DNA of 64,000 nt from positions 18,507,430 to 18,571,429 of the forward strand of contig NC_052475.1 in NCBI RefSeq assembly GCF_009730915.1, written 5' to 3'. Numbering within the stretch: the first letter of the stretch is position 1; each line of letters begins with the position of its first letter. The translations under genes were made by a program, and so were the position numbers. Positions 1-12,800 of the stretch are shown one piece after another. Below the pieces are notes generated by a model. That model saw nothing but the letters and a program-made list of their open reading frames with translations, made no database searches and was not told the origin of the DNA. The DNA is from Dioscorea cayenensis subsp. rotundata (taxonomy: Eukaryota > Streptophyta > Magnoliopsida > Dioscoreales > Dioscoreaceae).

Positions 1-39
1 TTTGTCACATTGTCGATGATGATTCTATGACTACACCAG

Positions 40-1834
40 GGAGTTAGGAGAAGCACTCCTGTTGAATTTTGTATGGTTGATAAGAAGGTTACTGCATGTC
101 AAGATGGGGGAGCAATTATGCCTCAACAACTTGCTATGGGAGGATCTTTTCGTCAAGATGGACATAGAAATCATATGGCACTAACAAAGAAGATACAAAA
201 TGATCACCATACCAAATCAAAGTTGGATCACTTGGGTTTGTGCATTGTTGAATCTCGTTTTGAAGTTCCAACTTATCGATTAGTTTGGTTTTTGTTCTTG
301 TTTTTATCTATGCTAACTAGAACATCTTTGTCTCAGGAACTTCATCCAAGAACTTAATTGTTGTTCCTGGAAAGAAAAAGGAACATGATTTGATGAAGGG
401 TAATACTCGTTGATCATGACTTGCATATATGTGCATAACACAAGTGTCAATTTGCTGCAAATAAATTAAATTTGTACTAACTACTGAAAATCATGGCATT
501 ATTATGTTGGTATTTACTTTAAGTTGTATTGTTATTATAGGAAAAGAGCCCAATGCATTACAGGGAGATCAAGGAAACATGGTTATCCCCAGTTCCAGGA
601 AGAAAAATTGTATTCTAAAATGTGAGGAATTGAATTCATTTGACCTTCATCACCCGAATTCCATCAATACCAGATTTTCATTCCCAGTCAATTCTCTGCG
701 GCGGTTGGTCAGTGAATATTTAGCTTAATCCTATTTTGACTTCATTATGTTGCTTTATTAATTGAGCTACTATTATTGTTTAAGATGGATGTTTGTTTCT
801 AATAATAGATCACACATGCCATTCTGCACATATTACTTCCTAGATTTACACTATCATTGTGACTTCCAACTTGTTCTACCTTCTTTTGTACAGAATTTTT
901 AGTAATTTAAATTTCTTTATGTCCATTAGTGATTTAGAATATGTGCAATTCTTTCTCTATACTTGATGCGGAATCAGTCATTGCTATGTATTGGAGTTTT
1001 AAGTTGTTCACAGAGCAATATTGTTTAGCTTCATTGTGATTGCCATTACTCACTACATGCTTTTAGTTTGCTTATGCCTTCTATTCAAGAATCAATCATT
1101 TTGCCAGAAATTACATCTTGGTTCATTTTTTTTTTAAAGCTGCCATCATGCACCTTGCAATGTCATTTATTGACATTTTAATCACCTTTATGCACATTGT
1201 AAACCTCAACAATTTCCACATTCACCATAATATGCTAAAGCACAAAATCCTTATTGTCAAAGATTGTCCATGGAGAAGATAATGTGACTTTGCCAACTCA
1301 GTACTTTGTTAAGCTATGATATAATTCTTATAGAATTGATCATATTATCAGCCTCTTGCTCACTAATCTTTGTCGAACTTTTAGTTTGTCAATGCTTAAG
1401 ATGTCATGTCATTAAATCCTTTACAACTCAATTTGTTGATGGTACCATGTATTCTACTGTCTTAATGGGGTATATCAACCAATTTGCTAAGCTAATTTTC
1501 TTTATAGTCTAATTGATTTTTATCATGCAAAGCATTCCTTTTCTTTTAATGTTTTTGGCTTAAAACTGGCATTTTAAGTTTGGTTGATCTGCAGGAGATG
1601 CCGAAAAAGTTGCCATTTTCTCTTGGACGAACACCGCATAATAGGAAGGTGATTATTCTCAAGGATCCATCGATGAGACTTTGGCCGGTACTTTATCTTG
1701 AGGACATGAAGCACATAATTAGTGGCTGGAAGGAATTTGCTGCAGCAAACAAAATCCGACGAGGTGATATTTGTGAGTTTCAACTGATCAGTGAATCAGA
1801 ATACATACTCCAAGTTCGAATCACTAAAAAGTGA
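40..1834 (+). CDS. B3-domain transcription factor gene, 3' exons
   Basis: The visible part is the 3' end of a spliced gene. Exons inferred from splice sites are about 40-235, 337-399, 541-707 and 1595-1834. Each junction has AG before and GT after, and the phases agree (phase 1 at 235/337, one base carried at 399/541, phase 0 at 707/1595), giving one continuous frame to the TGA at 1832-1834. The last exon encodes the second half of a plant B3 DNA-binding domain, with LWPVLYLED, GWKEFAAANKIRRGD and CEFQLI matching the family's W-P-V, G-W-x-x-F and G-D-x-C-x-F core. The upstream exons are rich in Lys, Asn and Gln and look like an inter-domain linker, as in multi-B3 REM-type proteins. B3 proteins are nuclear and bind DNA. 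The true start and any earlier B3 domain lie outside the window; the first exon's acceptor (between about 39 and 47) is uncertain. REM membership is inference; the B3 call is strong. Confidence 0.75.
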
Positions 1835-3485
1835 ACACAGTCCTTGTTCTCTCGGCAATTACTTGGCTCTCTCTCTGATGATATTAGTCCTATTCTAAGT
1901 TTCAAACTGATATCATACTGTCTTTGATATGATGTTATAATGAAGTGACAAACACATAAATTATTAAAATTCGCTCATCGATGTTGATTAGTATCTTTTG
2001 TGAATATAAACCAAAAAACTTTGAAATTCTGACAAAATGGTTTGACAAATTGATCACTGATGTTACTGTTGAACAATCATAAGTATTTCTTAAGTGTAAC
2101 AGATTCTATTCAGAAATATTCTGTTTACATTTAACATTTTTCTTTCATTTTTCTTCTGCATGTATCTGTTGTTCTAGACATTTTTACCCAGATGTTCTTT
2201 AGGGATCAGTAATTGAAATACAAACATGGCGTGTAGTGCAATGCCACATATGTACAAAAATGCCCCAGTAAATGTTGTAAATTTGTAAAGGTATATATGG
2301 AATTATGAAGTGTTTGTGGTGGTATGTATGACAGAGAAAAAAAATTGTTTTATTGGTAATAATAAGGTTGGAATAAGTTTTTTTTTTTGCTTTAATTTAT
2401 AAATAAACTAGTTCGGATCATTTTATTTTAGTATAAACCTTATTTTTAAATTATTTGGTTATTTAATCAGGGCTTTTATCTTTGATCAAAATACTTATAA
2501 ATATTAATTCCCATTAGTAGAGAAAAAAAAAGAAGAAATTAAAAACCGGTTTTGGTTGGGGTTATGTGATTAATTTGGATGAAATTTTTTTTAGTGGACA
2601 TAACTTTAATTTAATCAATTCTAATAAAATATAAATTTTCCTTGAAAACAATTTTTTTTTAATTAATTAGTGATCTTTCTTGTGGGAGAAAAAAACTATT
2701 TGCTTAGTGTTCGGATTGAGGTCTCTATCAAATTAAATACTTTATTTTCTTGCAACATTTCTTTGACGATACTTCATAAATTCAAATTTAAATATATATA
2801 TATATATATAAATTTAAATTTTCCATAAGCGAAATTAAAAAGTCCAATCCAAATCACTAAACTAATCAATTTGAGAGTTATATATATATATATTAAATTT
2901 AAATTTTATAAGGGATAAAAGTATAAATGTATATATATATATATATATCCAATTCTTTAATTCAATAAATTATAATATATTTTTTTAATTCCTCTACTCA
3001 TCTCATTGTCTTCTTCCAAGACATTTGCTTGTTTTTGAAGATATTTTTTTTTTCTATTGCTTAGAATTAATATTTTTTTTTTTTTTATTGTGATTTTTGT
3101 TGTATAAAAAATAGTATAAGATTTTAATCTCATTGTAAATTATAATTTTATCATATTTATTTTTTATATAATATTATTATATATAAAAAATTTCATAAGG
3201 CAGATAAAACTTACATTTGAATACAGATATCCGATATGATTTAAACTAGTATCTGATTTTCGGTAGCCGGTTTAAACTTCGTTGAATACAGATTGAATTT
3301 TTTTACTGATCCAAAAAATTGAAAACTTGATCCAGTTTTGAAAACCCCTAGGTAAGGGTAACCATTACTATTAAGAAAAATTATTTATAAGTCCTTATAA
3401 CTTTTGGTTCTTCCTGACAGTCTACTTTTTCAATCCTTACTTCCTACTTTAATTTACTTTCGAGTCCTTGTTGTTAATCAAACCC
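1835..3485. other. 3' flank and AT-rich intergenic DNA
   Basis: The first part presumably includes the 3' UTR of the B3 gene. From about 2330 the sequence is very AT-rich with short TA tracts near 2795, 2880 and 2930. I see no gene or clear transposon ends here. Confidence 0.6.
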
Positions 3486-3491
3486 TGTGGC

Positions 3492-3757
3492 TTCTTTTTT
3501 TAAATACCAAAAATAAGTGTTTTCACCTCCTTCCCTCACTTCTACACTACACACTCACTTGGATGTTGGTGAGATGATGAAGACTCAAGGTCTATCGACT
3601 TCCTCATGATGAGCCTCTTCCTTCCTCATGATGAGCCTTTTCTTTGAAGGCCTAGTGACTAAAATTGGTATGATTACTTTCGAATTCAAAGATGATGAAA
3701 GGGGAATTAGGTTTGAAATTCAAAGACGAGAAAAGTGATTCTTGTCTTTTTTTTTTC
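3492..3757 (+). repeat. Direct repeat, copy 1
   Basis: About 265 bases that recur at 4505-4750. Both copies contain CTTCTACACTACAC or TTTCTACACTACAC, then GATGTTGGTGAGATG, then a shared GGAATTAGGTTTGAAATTC block. The two copies are separated by two MITE-like elements, so the arrangement may be a duplication later split by insertions. Confidence 0.6.
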
Positions 3758-3769
3758 AATGTTTTGAAA

Positions 3770-4258
3770 GCCGATATGAGGGTATGACCCAGGAAGGCTT
3801 CCGGGTCATGCGTAACTGGTCGAACTGGCTCAAACCCGGGTATAAATATAATATATATTTTTATAAATTTAATTATATAAAAATATAAAATAATATATTA
3901 TAAATTACTAAAAATTTTATAAAACAACCATACAAAAGTTCAACAAATAATTTTTTTTATAATTTATAAATAATAATTTAATGCCTTAAATATAAATTCA
4001 TACAACATAATGATATATAAAAAGTAGCTCAATACAAGCTTTTAAGTTTCACAATGCAATCTAATAAATAAAACTTAGGAATTAAGCATTGAGTTTTGAT
4101 TTTGAAGCAAATTTTACATATAACCAACTATACTTACATATTTATTATTTAAAGTTTTAATTTTAAATATCTAATAATATAATTGGGTTGACGAGGTTCA
4201 ACCGGGCCTAGACGATCGGTTCACCGGATACTCACCGGGTCAAACGGGTCAACACTAT
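3770..4258. mobile_element. MITE-like element with CCGGGT-rich ends
   Basis: The two ends are GC-rich and roughly inverted. The left end has GGGTCATGCG and CTGGTCGAACTGG; the right end has GGTTCAACCGGGCC and CACCGGGTCAAACGGG. The middle is AT-rich and non-coding. Ends and target duplication are not sharp, so this is a tentative call. Confidence 0.35.
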
Positions 4259-4281
4259 ACTCTAACCCTACCCAATTATTA

Positions 4282-4479
4282 TATAGTCAGTCTATCCCCT
4301 TGGTCCCTCTAATATGATTTGTCCCTAGGAGATCACTCTATTTTAATATTTGAGAAATGTAAGTCCTCTTAAAGATAAATTATATTAGAGAGAAAGACTT
4401 GCATTTCCCAAATATTAAAATAGAGGGATCTTCTAGGGACAAATCATACTAGAGGGGCCAAAGGGGCATATTGACTATA
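4282..4479. mobile_element. Foldback MITE with ~85-bp arms
   Basis: Bases 4282-4370 and 4387-4479 are inverted copies of each other with only scattered mismatches and a short loop. Shared arm blocks include ATGATTTGTCCCTAG and CTCTATTTTAATATTTG with their reverse complements. Nothing is coding. A transcript would fold into one long hairpin. Confidence 0.65.
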
Positions 4480-4504
4480 TTAGAGGAACTAAATCAGGTA
4501 TTCT

Positions 4505-4750
4505 ATTTTTTTTAAATACCATAAATAAATCTTTTTACCTCATTCCCTGATTTCTACACTACACCTTTACCTAGATGTTGGTGAGATGGTGAACGCTTAA
4601 GGTCTATTGGCTTGTTCATGATAAGTCTCCTCTGTTGAAAGCCCAGTTTCTAAAATTAGTATGAGTACTTTGAAATTCATAAATGATGAAAAGGGAATTA
4701 GGTTTGAAATTCAAAGATGAGAAAATTAATTCTAGCCTTTCTCTATCAAA
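4505..4750 (+). repeat. Direct repeat, copy 2
   Basis: Second copy of the 3492-3757 repeat, diverged but colinear through the block ending TTCAAAGATGAGAAAA. It is followed by unrelated sequence. Confidence 0.6.
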
Positions 4751-4866
4751 ATTAACCGTTATTGAGAACTTGGGCTGAAAAATAAAACTTTTAAAAAGTA
4801 GGGATGGATTGGAGATAACAAAAATGAGAGGGATCATATAGAGATCTTGTGATTTTTAGGGAGACC

Positions 4867-4894
4867 TATTATTATTATTATTATTATTATTATT
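4867..4894. repeat. (ATT)n microsatellite
   Basis: Nine or so uninterrupted ATT units. A simple repeat with no associated gene. Confidence 0.9.
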
Positions 4895-5350
4895 AGATCC
4901 TTGAAAGTGTTTTTTTTTTTTGACAAATTCGACAAGCTCACGTACAGCTAGGGTATGCATACAATAGAGAATTAAATGTTTAGCTGTGCACATTCACTCA
5001 TTGACATGAAATTTGGGCTACAAATCTGCACCTACAACTAAGGACATGTTATGATCATTGTGTCTAGTGGGTTTCGAATTTGGGTAATAAAAATCCTACA
5101 CCAACATCTTTCGCAGTGGAGCTAATGCCGTTGGCTCCTCAAAAAATTTTCACTTTTTTTTTATATAGTTTCTTGAAATTTTTTATATCTTTAAAAGCAT
5201 CTTTGTTTTTTTTTCTTTTAAGATTTTTTAATTTAAAATTTAAAATAACATGAAGTAACCAATTTATTCTTTGATTGGAATACTTAGCAAGAGCTCCTAA
5301 GATCACTTTAGTGCCAGGGGAGGGGTTCAACCCTTAAGCTCATACCTGAT

Positions 5351-5615
5351 TAGACCTGTCCAAGGGCTGGGCTACCTGGCCAAGCCCGAAGGCTTACCCA
5401 AAAATTGGAAGGGCTTGGACAAATATATAATGTCCGATGGATCGGGCCTTAAACCAAAAAAAAGGAGCCCATTTTAAAAAGGGCCCGAGTTATTGTAAAA
5501 AGTCTTGGGCCAGCCCAAATTATAGAATATATTTACTAATTAGTTTTGTATATACTTATATATATATAATGTGTTGAATTTTCATTGATTATTTATTAAT
5601 TAGTTTTGTGTATAC

Positions 5616-5669
<54 letters not shown>

Positions 5670-5986
5670 AATTGTCATTGATTATAATGGTTTGAATTTT
5701 AGTTTTTGTGATTGAATAAAGATGTGCATTTGGTATTTTAATTTTAATATAATTTGTAGAATACAATTTGATCATGTTTTGATATTAATATTATCATAAA
5801 ATTATTTAATAACTTATTATTTGATGAAAAACCTATTTGAGCAGGCTTGGGTGGGCCTTAGTTAAAGATCATCATATTCGGAGGGGGTCTGGCAAAAATT
5901 AAGGCATATATTATTAGGTCGGGCGGGGCTTGAGTAAGCTTGAATTTTAGTAATTATAGATCCAACCCCGCCCATGGATAGGTCAA
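5351..5986. mobile_element. hAT-like non-autonomous element
   Basis: The left end TAGACCTGTCCAAGGGC and the reverse complement of the right end, TTGACCTATCCATGGGC, form terminal inverted repeats. Eight-base flanks TACCTGAT (5343-5350) and AACCTGAT (5987-5994) match at 7 of 8, as expected of a hAT target duplication. The interior is AT-rich with a (TA)n tract at about 5616-5661 and no coding capacity. Confidence 0.65.
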
Positions 5987-6210
5987 AACCTGATGTGGGG
6001 GCTAGTTTGGCTAGGGATGTTAATGGGCCATGGCCTCGACGGGGAACCCAATTCCCCTCCCATTGTGGCCGAGGTCAAGGAAGTTTTTTAGGGGTCGAGC
6101 CCGGGGCCGGGGCCAGAAAAAAATTCCCCGTTGAGATCGGGGAGGGGCCGGGGAATATCCTTCCCGCCCCGCCCCAACCCCAAAATATTAAATATTTAAT
6201 TTAAATATTA

Positions 6211-6507
6211 CTCCTCCGTTCCTAAATACATGTCGTTTAAGGATGTTGAGCAAGAATTAAAGATAGCATTAAATTATCTAAATTTTAACATAAAAAACAA
6301 CTAAATTACTAAATTATCCCTCTCTTGAAACCATGTATTTTTTTTGGGACTATAAATATTACTCACTTTATTTATACAACTTAGGAAATTGAAAATGGGT
6401 AAAATTGAAAAAAAAAGAATAAATATTGCCTTGATATTGTAAAACGACAACTATTTTGGAATAATTTTTTTTTTTCTTAAAACGACATGTATTTAGGAAT
6501 GGAGGGA

Positions 6508-6508
<1 letters not shown>
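6211..6508. mobile_element. Stowaway-type MITE nested in a hAT-like element
   Basis: The element starts CTCCTCCGTTCCTAAATAC and ends with its inverted copy (…TATTTAGGAATGGAGGGAG). Both sides carry a TA dinucleotide (6209-6210, 6509-6510), the Tc1/mariner target duplication. The length (298 bp) and the CTCCCTCCGT-type end fit Stowaway MITEs. Confidence 0.75.

Positions 6509-6569
<61 letters not shown>
6509..6569. repeat. (TA)n microsatellite
   Basis: About 30 TA units starting directly at the TA target duplication of the Stowaway element, so it may have expanded from the insertion site. Confidence 0.9.
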
Positions 6570-6574
<5 letters not shown>

Positions 6575-7805
6575 TTTATGTTATAAATATCTAAATAAAA
6601 ATTAAAAAAACCCATATATTTATTTATTTAATTAGCAAATTATTAATAATTAAATGAACATTAGTATAAAAATTAAATAAAATCCTAAACTTATATTAAC
6701 TATATTACATTTTTAATTTTTCTTTTAAATTTTACAAATAAGTTATTGGTGATTTTATATGTTGATATTTTGTGTCAAGTCGTATTTGTAAATGAGTTTC
6801 TCAATTATTAAAAATATTTATGGTATTTTTAGCAAATATTTTATAATTTTTTTTAAAAAAACAATAATATTTTAAATTATTAATTAGGGCCGGGGAATCC
6901 CTAAACCAAAAAAATCCAAGCGAGGACGGCGACGGTAAAAAAATTCCCCGTATTCGGGTTCTCGGTTGAGTTCAGACATGGGAGTATAATTTCAGTTCCG
7001 GGCCCGGGGAATGTATCCTCTTGTGAATCCCCACCCCGTTGACATCTCTGAGTTTGCCTCCAGCAATTACCTACTTGGCTCAAACAAGGGAGAGCTCATG
7101 TTGACAAGAGAACTAACTCACCCAAAGCAAGAATCTACCCTGAACACAACTTGACATGAGTTCTCACTTGAGCTTACACCCCTTTGCACTTGTTGGAGCT
7201 CCCACTTAATTACATGCTTTTAATTGGAGGATCACCTAAGGTGAGAGTTCAACTTATGGGTGAGGGTACATTTCTGAGAGTGTGAGTAGTGGTTGTGTGC
7301 GGGTGGTCCCAGTGCTTATATGTGCACGGGCCTTGTCTCTATTTACGTCACTGAGGCTTGTGCACACCCTACTTTTTTTAATGCCCTAGCTAGCTGTTCA
7401 TCTTGGCAAAAACCAATAGTTTTTGGCGCCCCATGTGCACATTTTCACTGTTTTTTTTCTTCTTAACACTGACTATAATTAGGAATCGACGGTAAATAGC
7501 TCAAAAATGAAGGACTAAAATATTACTTAAAAAAGTCAGAGGGATCTCAATAGTTGAAATTCCAAGGATTTTTTAGTAATTTTCCGTTGTTGTGGCTGTT
7601 GTTATTAATTAAAGCAGCATTTGTAATTACATAAATTGGTGCAATAATTTGTAGACTTGCTTGCCGCCCAAGTATAGCGACTTCTTTAGTCAACCATGGA
7701 ACTCTCTTCTCCAAGCACCCCACCATCCTCTTTACATAACATATTATAAATCATTTATATGACAATAAGCACATCATAAGTAAAGAGCAACAACAAGAAG
7801 AAGAT

Positions 7806-8222
7806 ATGAGAAGAGAAGGAAGGCAACATGGAATGGTTATAACTCACATTGTCATCTCACCACCTTTCAACTCAAACCCAAAGTCTAGAATCTTAAACAA
7901 GCTTGAAGCTCCGGTGATCGCCGGAGTTTATGCTAAGGTATCTTCAAAGCCTACCAACCACTCTAAGTTCACCGGCAGGTGTTCCAAAACCATGTGCTCT
8001 GCTCGCCATCTCCGGCCTGCATGCAAGTCTAAGGCCAAAGCTAAAGGCCACCGTAAGTTCAGATCATTGGACTTCTCCGGAGTTTTGGATTATCATGATC
8101 ATGATCATCATGATGATAATGATGATATTGATGATGATGATGGAATGATAGGTGGTGAAGGTGATCACAAAGGTGGTGATGATGATGATCATAAAGAATG
8201 GTTCTTTGTAGGAAAGATATAA
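7806..8222 (+). CDS. Plant hypothetical protein with Asp/His-rich tail
   Basis: A single-exon frame of 138 codons. The ATG follows a purine-rich leader (CAACAAGAAGAAGAT) that resembles a plant 5' UTR, and base composition rises clearly above the flanks. The protein has a basic middle (residues about 45-85, with Cys residues and CKSKAKAKGHRKFRS) and an acidic low-complexity C-terminal part (about 95-130) of Asp and His runs, ending in KEWFFVGKI. I see no signal peptide or membrane segment and no named domain. The run of Cys, Ser and basic residues recalls small uncharacterised plant proteins, but I cannot name the family. The Asp/His tail comes from (GAT)n/(CAT)n expansion and could bind metal; that is inference. 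An overlapping +1-frame ORF is a shadow of this repeat. Confidence 0.55.
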   Translation: MRREGRQHGMVITHIVISPPFNSNPKSRILNKLEAPVIAGVYAKVSSKPTNHSKFTGRCSKTMCSARHLRPACKSKAKAKGHRKFRSLDFSGVLDYHDHDHHDDNDDIDDDDGMIGGEGDHKGGDDDDHKEWFFVGKI

Positions 8223-9690
8223 TTAAGTTGGGTGTTTCTAATATGCTTATCCTTTTTTATTTGTGGGTTTAATGTTGGGAGAAGAGATTTATATCTATGG
8301 ATCATCTATGAATCTTCAAATTTGAGGTTGTTGTATTGTTTTGGTTTATTTATGATATTATTAAAATCACCTTGATATTGTCTCCTCAGGTGGGTGTCAA
8401 CTATTAATTCTCCCCCATTTTGATGATCAAAATGAATTAGTAAAGCTTCAGATTAAGAGATTTTGAGCTTAGTTCCCTTTTTATATAATATATATATATA
8501 TATATTATTAAATTACATTTTTTTTAAATAAAAATAAATAAATCATAATTTATTGTTGTTAAACTGCAATACATGTAATACATCCTTGCAAAAATATAAA
8601 ATTGTGAATACATTATTAAAATTTTTATACCTCAGGTTTTATACACAGAAAACAATGAAAATTGCAAGTAGGCAATAATTATTAAATTTTCAAGCAGTAG
8701 TTTAAATTTATACTTTTTTAGATGACAAAAACTTCTTATAAATTAAACATTATAACTGATCAGAATGATTGAATTATCTAAAATTGATTGAATGAAGAAA
8801 GAAAAAATGTGCATTGCACAATCAACCCTAATCCTAGGGCACTCCCCTGGCCCTGGCTATAACAATGACTTTGATCCATTATTTATAGCTCATTAATATT
8901 TAGTTTTAAATTTTTTATATCTCATTCCACTAAATTTTACAAGTGGAGAATTAATAAAGAATTAATAAATCCAACTTACTTGACAAATGAAAATTGAATG
9001 AATTTTTTATTATTATTTAAATAAAATATGGATAAGTCACGTGTCAGGAATGCATATAAGTGTAGAGTTACTACCTCAACACGCTTGTACTCACTTTATA
9101 AAAGCTAAAATTCAAATATGCCTTCTTAACAGAACATGAACACCTTACGCAAGAGATCCGATGTTAATAGATGAAGATGTCCTTGGCTTGAATGAATCTT
9201 CTTCATCATTGCATTGTTGTGTGTAAGCGGGAGTAACAATTTAAATTGATTAAACGAGATAAAAACTTATTATAAGGGTTACAATGAAAGTTCATGAGTT
9301 TTTTAAAACTCTCTTCTTATTAACTATCTCTAAACACTAGACTATGACAAAAGTTCATAAATTTTGAGCCCAGTTGCTATCTGCTACATTCAGAAGGGTT
9401 TGATAGGTCTATACCATGGGTACTCTGTCCATGACTTTATTTTTTTATTATTTATTCACTTATTTATTTATCTGTTCTCTATTACCATCATTAATTTTTT
9501 GTTTTTTGTTTTTTTGACAATTACAACAAACGTTGTTAGTTAAAAGAGTATGCATATTGGGAAGGAATTGAATATTCAGCTCGCATGGCCTCACTTAATA
9601 ACGTGGGGTCCGGCTATAGGCCCTAACTCATAACTGGAGATCCGACATCACCATTGCATTTAAAGAGATTCGAATTATAAACATTTGAAT
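8223..9690. other. 3' flank and AT-rich intergenic DNA
   Basis: Presumed 3' UTR of the preceding gene, then AT-rich sequence with no convincing ORF. I see no transposon ends. Confidence 0.55.
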
Positions 9691-9691
9691 A

Positions 9692-9885
9692 TGTTAGTCT
9701 CTATGTTTAGTCTCCTTGATTTATTCAATCTTGTATATTTGTCATATTTATATTTGGCCACTTGTATATTTGGTATAATTATATTTAGCCAACTGTACAA
9801 ATAAGGATCTAGGAATATGCTTAGGCATATACAATTTTGTATTCTTATATATATGTTCTCAATATACATGTAGGCTTATCAAGCC
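9692..9885 (+). repeat. Probable 5' LTR of an Ale-type copia element
   Basis: It begins TGTTAGTCTCTATG and carries TTGTATATTTGTC and TATATATG-type motifs, the layout of short (~200 bp) Ale-lineage LTRs, directly upstream of the copia gag remnant. No matching 3' LTR is found after the element, and a methionine-tRNA primer site is not evident, so the exact end is approximate. Confidence 0.45.
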
Positions 9886-12800
9886 TTATTCTTCTTCATT
9901 TTTTAAATCTTGCATTCTCTTTATTGAATATTCGTCAACATATTCCAGAAACACTCGATTTCTCTAATTATTTAGTTTGGCGTGAACTATTTATTCCTGT
10001 CTTGAAAGGTTATCAAGTTTATGATCATGTTGATGATTCTATCACTCCTCTTTCCATAGATGATACAAGGTATGCACAATGGTTGCAAATTGATAACTTT
10101 GTTCTTTCTTGGAATCAGTCGATTATTTATCGTGATATTTTATGATCTATTATTACTCCTGGTAAGCCTCTTACTGTTTAAAATGCTTGGTTGAAAATTG
10201 AAAAAATATTCAGAGACCATGTTGAGTCTTGCATTGTGTCTCTTCGTCAAGAGTTCTATCATTTAGAAAAATAAACTTTATCCATGAATACTTTTCTTAA
10301 TAAACTCAGAGAGTTGTTTGATTGTCGTATTGCTCTTGGAGATGATGTTTCCAATCGTGATCTTATCATGCAAATTGTCATGGGCCTTGGTTTAGAATAT
10401 AACCCTATCACATCTGTCCTTATCACTCGACAACCATTACCCACTTTTGAGGAATGTCGGTATCTCTTACTTATGGAAGAATCCAAACTTCAAAAACAAC
10501 AATCTCCTTCTTCTGTTTCTCAACAAGTCATCCTTGCTCAGACTCGATCTCTCCCTAATGGTGGCGGGCGTATTGGCAATCGCAATGGACGCGGTGGTCG
10601 TGTTGGCTATAGAGGTGGCCGTGGTAACTTTAAACCCTTCAGACCAAGGACTAATAATACTTCTCCAAGTTCTTCTACAGACATTCTTGGTCCTCAACCT
10701 CCTGCTTCAAATACTATAGGAGCTCAACATTTTTAGCATTGCATTCAATGTTACACCTGTGGAGGTTTTGGACATGTGGCTCGACTTTGTTCCTCGGTCC
10801 CAAAAGTTGATGCTGGTCCATAGGCATTCACTGTATTTCCTACTGATGAATCCAACACTGATAGTTGGATCTTTGATTCTGGCGCTTCCACTCATATGAA
10901 GAAGGATCCTGGTCAGTTTTGCTCTCTTTCGCCATACTATGGTCCTGACACGATTTGTGTTGGAAATGGTGCCACGTTACCGATTAAATTCTTTGGGTCT
11001 TCTATTATCTAGATTGGTTCTCGTAATCTTGTTTTGAATGATGTACTTGTTTCTCCTGCTCTTACTAAAAATTTAGTTTCTATTCGAAAACTTACTGTTG
11101 ATAACAATTGTTTTGTGGAATTTACTCCTTCTAGTTTTTGTGTTAAGGACCTGAAAAGCGAAGCACAACATTCTCAGCTCCTCTAGCCAAGATGGCCTGT
11201 ATCCTCTTTGCAATTCCATTACCCAGCCAAACGCATTTGGTCTTGCTGTTGTACGTGTCATTGGTTCCACCTGGCATCGTCGCTTAGGACATGCAAATTC
11301 TAAAGTGCTTTCTCATCTTTTTCAAAACTCTTTAATTTCTTGTATTAAATCTGAAACTTCATATACATGTTTTTGTCATGCCTGTCAATTAGGAAAGCAT
11401 GTTCGCCTACCATTTGATCAATCTAAGTCTCACACTTCTTCTCCTTTTGAATTAATACACTCTGATATATGGGTCTCACCTATTTCTTCACATAGTGGTT
11501 ATCGTTATTTTCTCACTTTTTTAGGATGATTTTTCTCATTATTCTTGGGTCTATCCCCCAGACACAAACATGAGGTTTTCACCCACTTTCTCCAATTTCA
11601 TGCTCTCATTAAAAATCAATTATATGCCACCATAAAAATGTTTCAATGTGATAATGGTACTGAATATTCTAATTCTTCTTTTTGTGCTTGTTATCCTAAC
11701 CTTCTCTCTCAAGCTTCACATAAATTATCTCCTCGATCCACTTTATGTGTCTTCTTGGGATATCCACAACATCATAAAGGATATAGGTGTTATGATCTAC
11801 ATTCTCACAAAGTTATTGTGTCTCGTCATGTGGGTTTTGATGAAAACAATTTTCCATTGGCTAATTCTTCATCATCATCTTCTTCTTCTTCTTCAGGGCT
11901 TTCATTAACTCCATTTTATACAAATCCACAAGATTATCTTCCTTCTATTATTCGAGATCACCCTTCTTCTTGCATAACCTTACCTTTTAAAGATAGTGGT
12001 ACCACAGAAGCAGGTCCAAATGTTTGTCCCTCAGCTAATGACCAACCCACAACTTCACCACCCTTTTCTACACATGTGCCTAATCCTACTCCTACTGTTT
12101 TACCCATGTCCCAAACAACTAACACCCAATCCTCATCTCAAGACCAATCCTTATCCATACGCCATCCCATGGTTACACGAACTCAAGATGGAACCAGAAA
12201 ACCCAAAGTTATTTTTTTCGTTACATGGCACTATTTCTAATGCTCTTCCTCAGGAACCTAAGTCTGTACACGAAGCATGTCAGGATCCATATTGGCTAGC
12301 AACCATGCAAGAGGAGCTTACTGCCTTGGCCCGAAATCAGACGTGGACTTTGGTTCCTAGACCACCTAATATTCATGTCATTGGTTCTCGTTGGGTTTTC
12401 AAGGTTAAACAACTGGCTGATGGTTCATTAGAAAGGTATAAGGCTCACTTTGTTGTTCAAGGTTTCAATCAGAGACCTGGTCTTGATTGTGGTGACACTT
12501 ACATTCTTATGGTGAAGCCTGCCACTATTCATGCTGTTCTTACTTATGCTCTTTCAAAAAATTGGCATATTCATCAATTAGATGTCAAAAACGCATTTCT
12601 CCATGGGTTTCTTACAGAAACTGTCTTTCTGAAGAAACCTCCAGGTTTCATCAGCGCTACCCATCTAGAATATGTTTGTAAGCTCAATCGTGCTTTATAT
12701 GGTCTCAAACAAGCTCCGCGTTCTTGGTACCACTGATTTACATCTTTTATATGCTCCAAGGGCTTCATTAATAGCAAATCAGATTCTTCTATGTTTGTGT

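Larger units (their letters stand above)
6012..7050. mobile_element. hAT-like element with GGGATGTTAA-type ends
   Basis: The left end TAGGGATGTTAATGGG pairs with the right end, whose reverse complement begins CAGAGATGTCAACGGGG. The flanks AGTTTGGC (6004-6011) and AGTTTGCC (7051-7058) match at 7 of 8 bases, a hAT-type target duplication. The subterminal parts are GC-rich (CCCCG/CGGGG runs) and the centre is AT-rich, with a second element inserted at 6211. Confidence 0.65.

Noticed and set aside
5974..6204. 76-codon frame spanning MITE ends
   Set aside because: It runs across the right end of one hAT-like element and into the next, over GC-rich inverted ends; not a gene.
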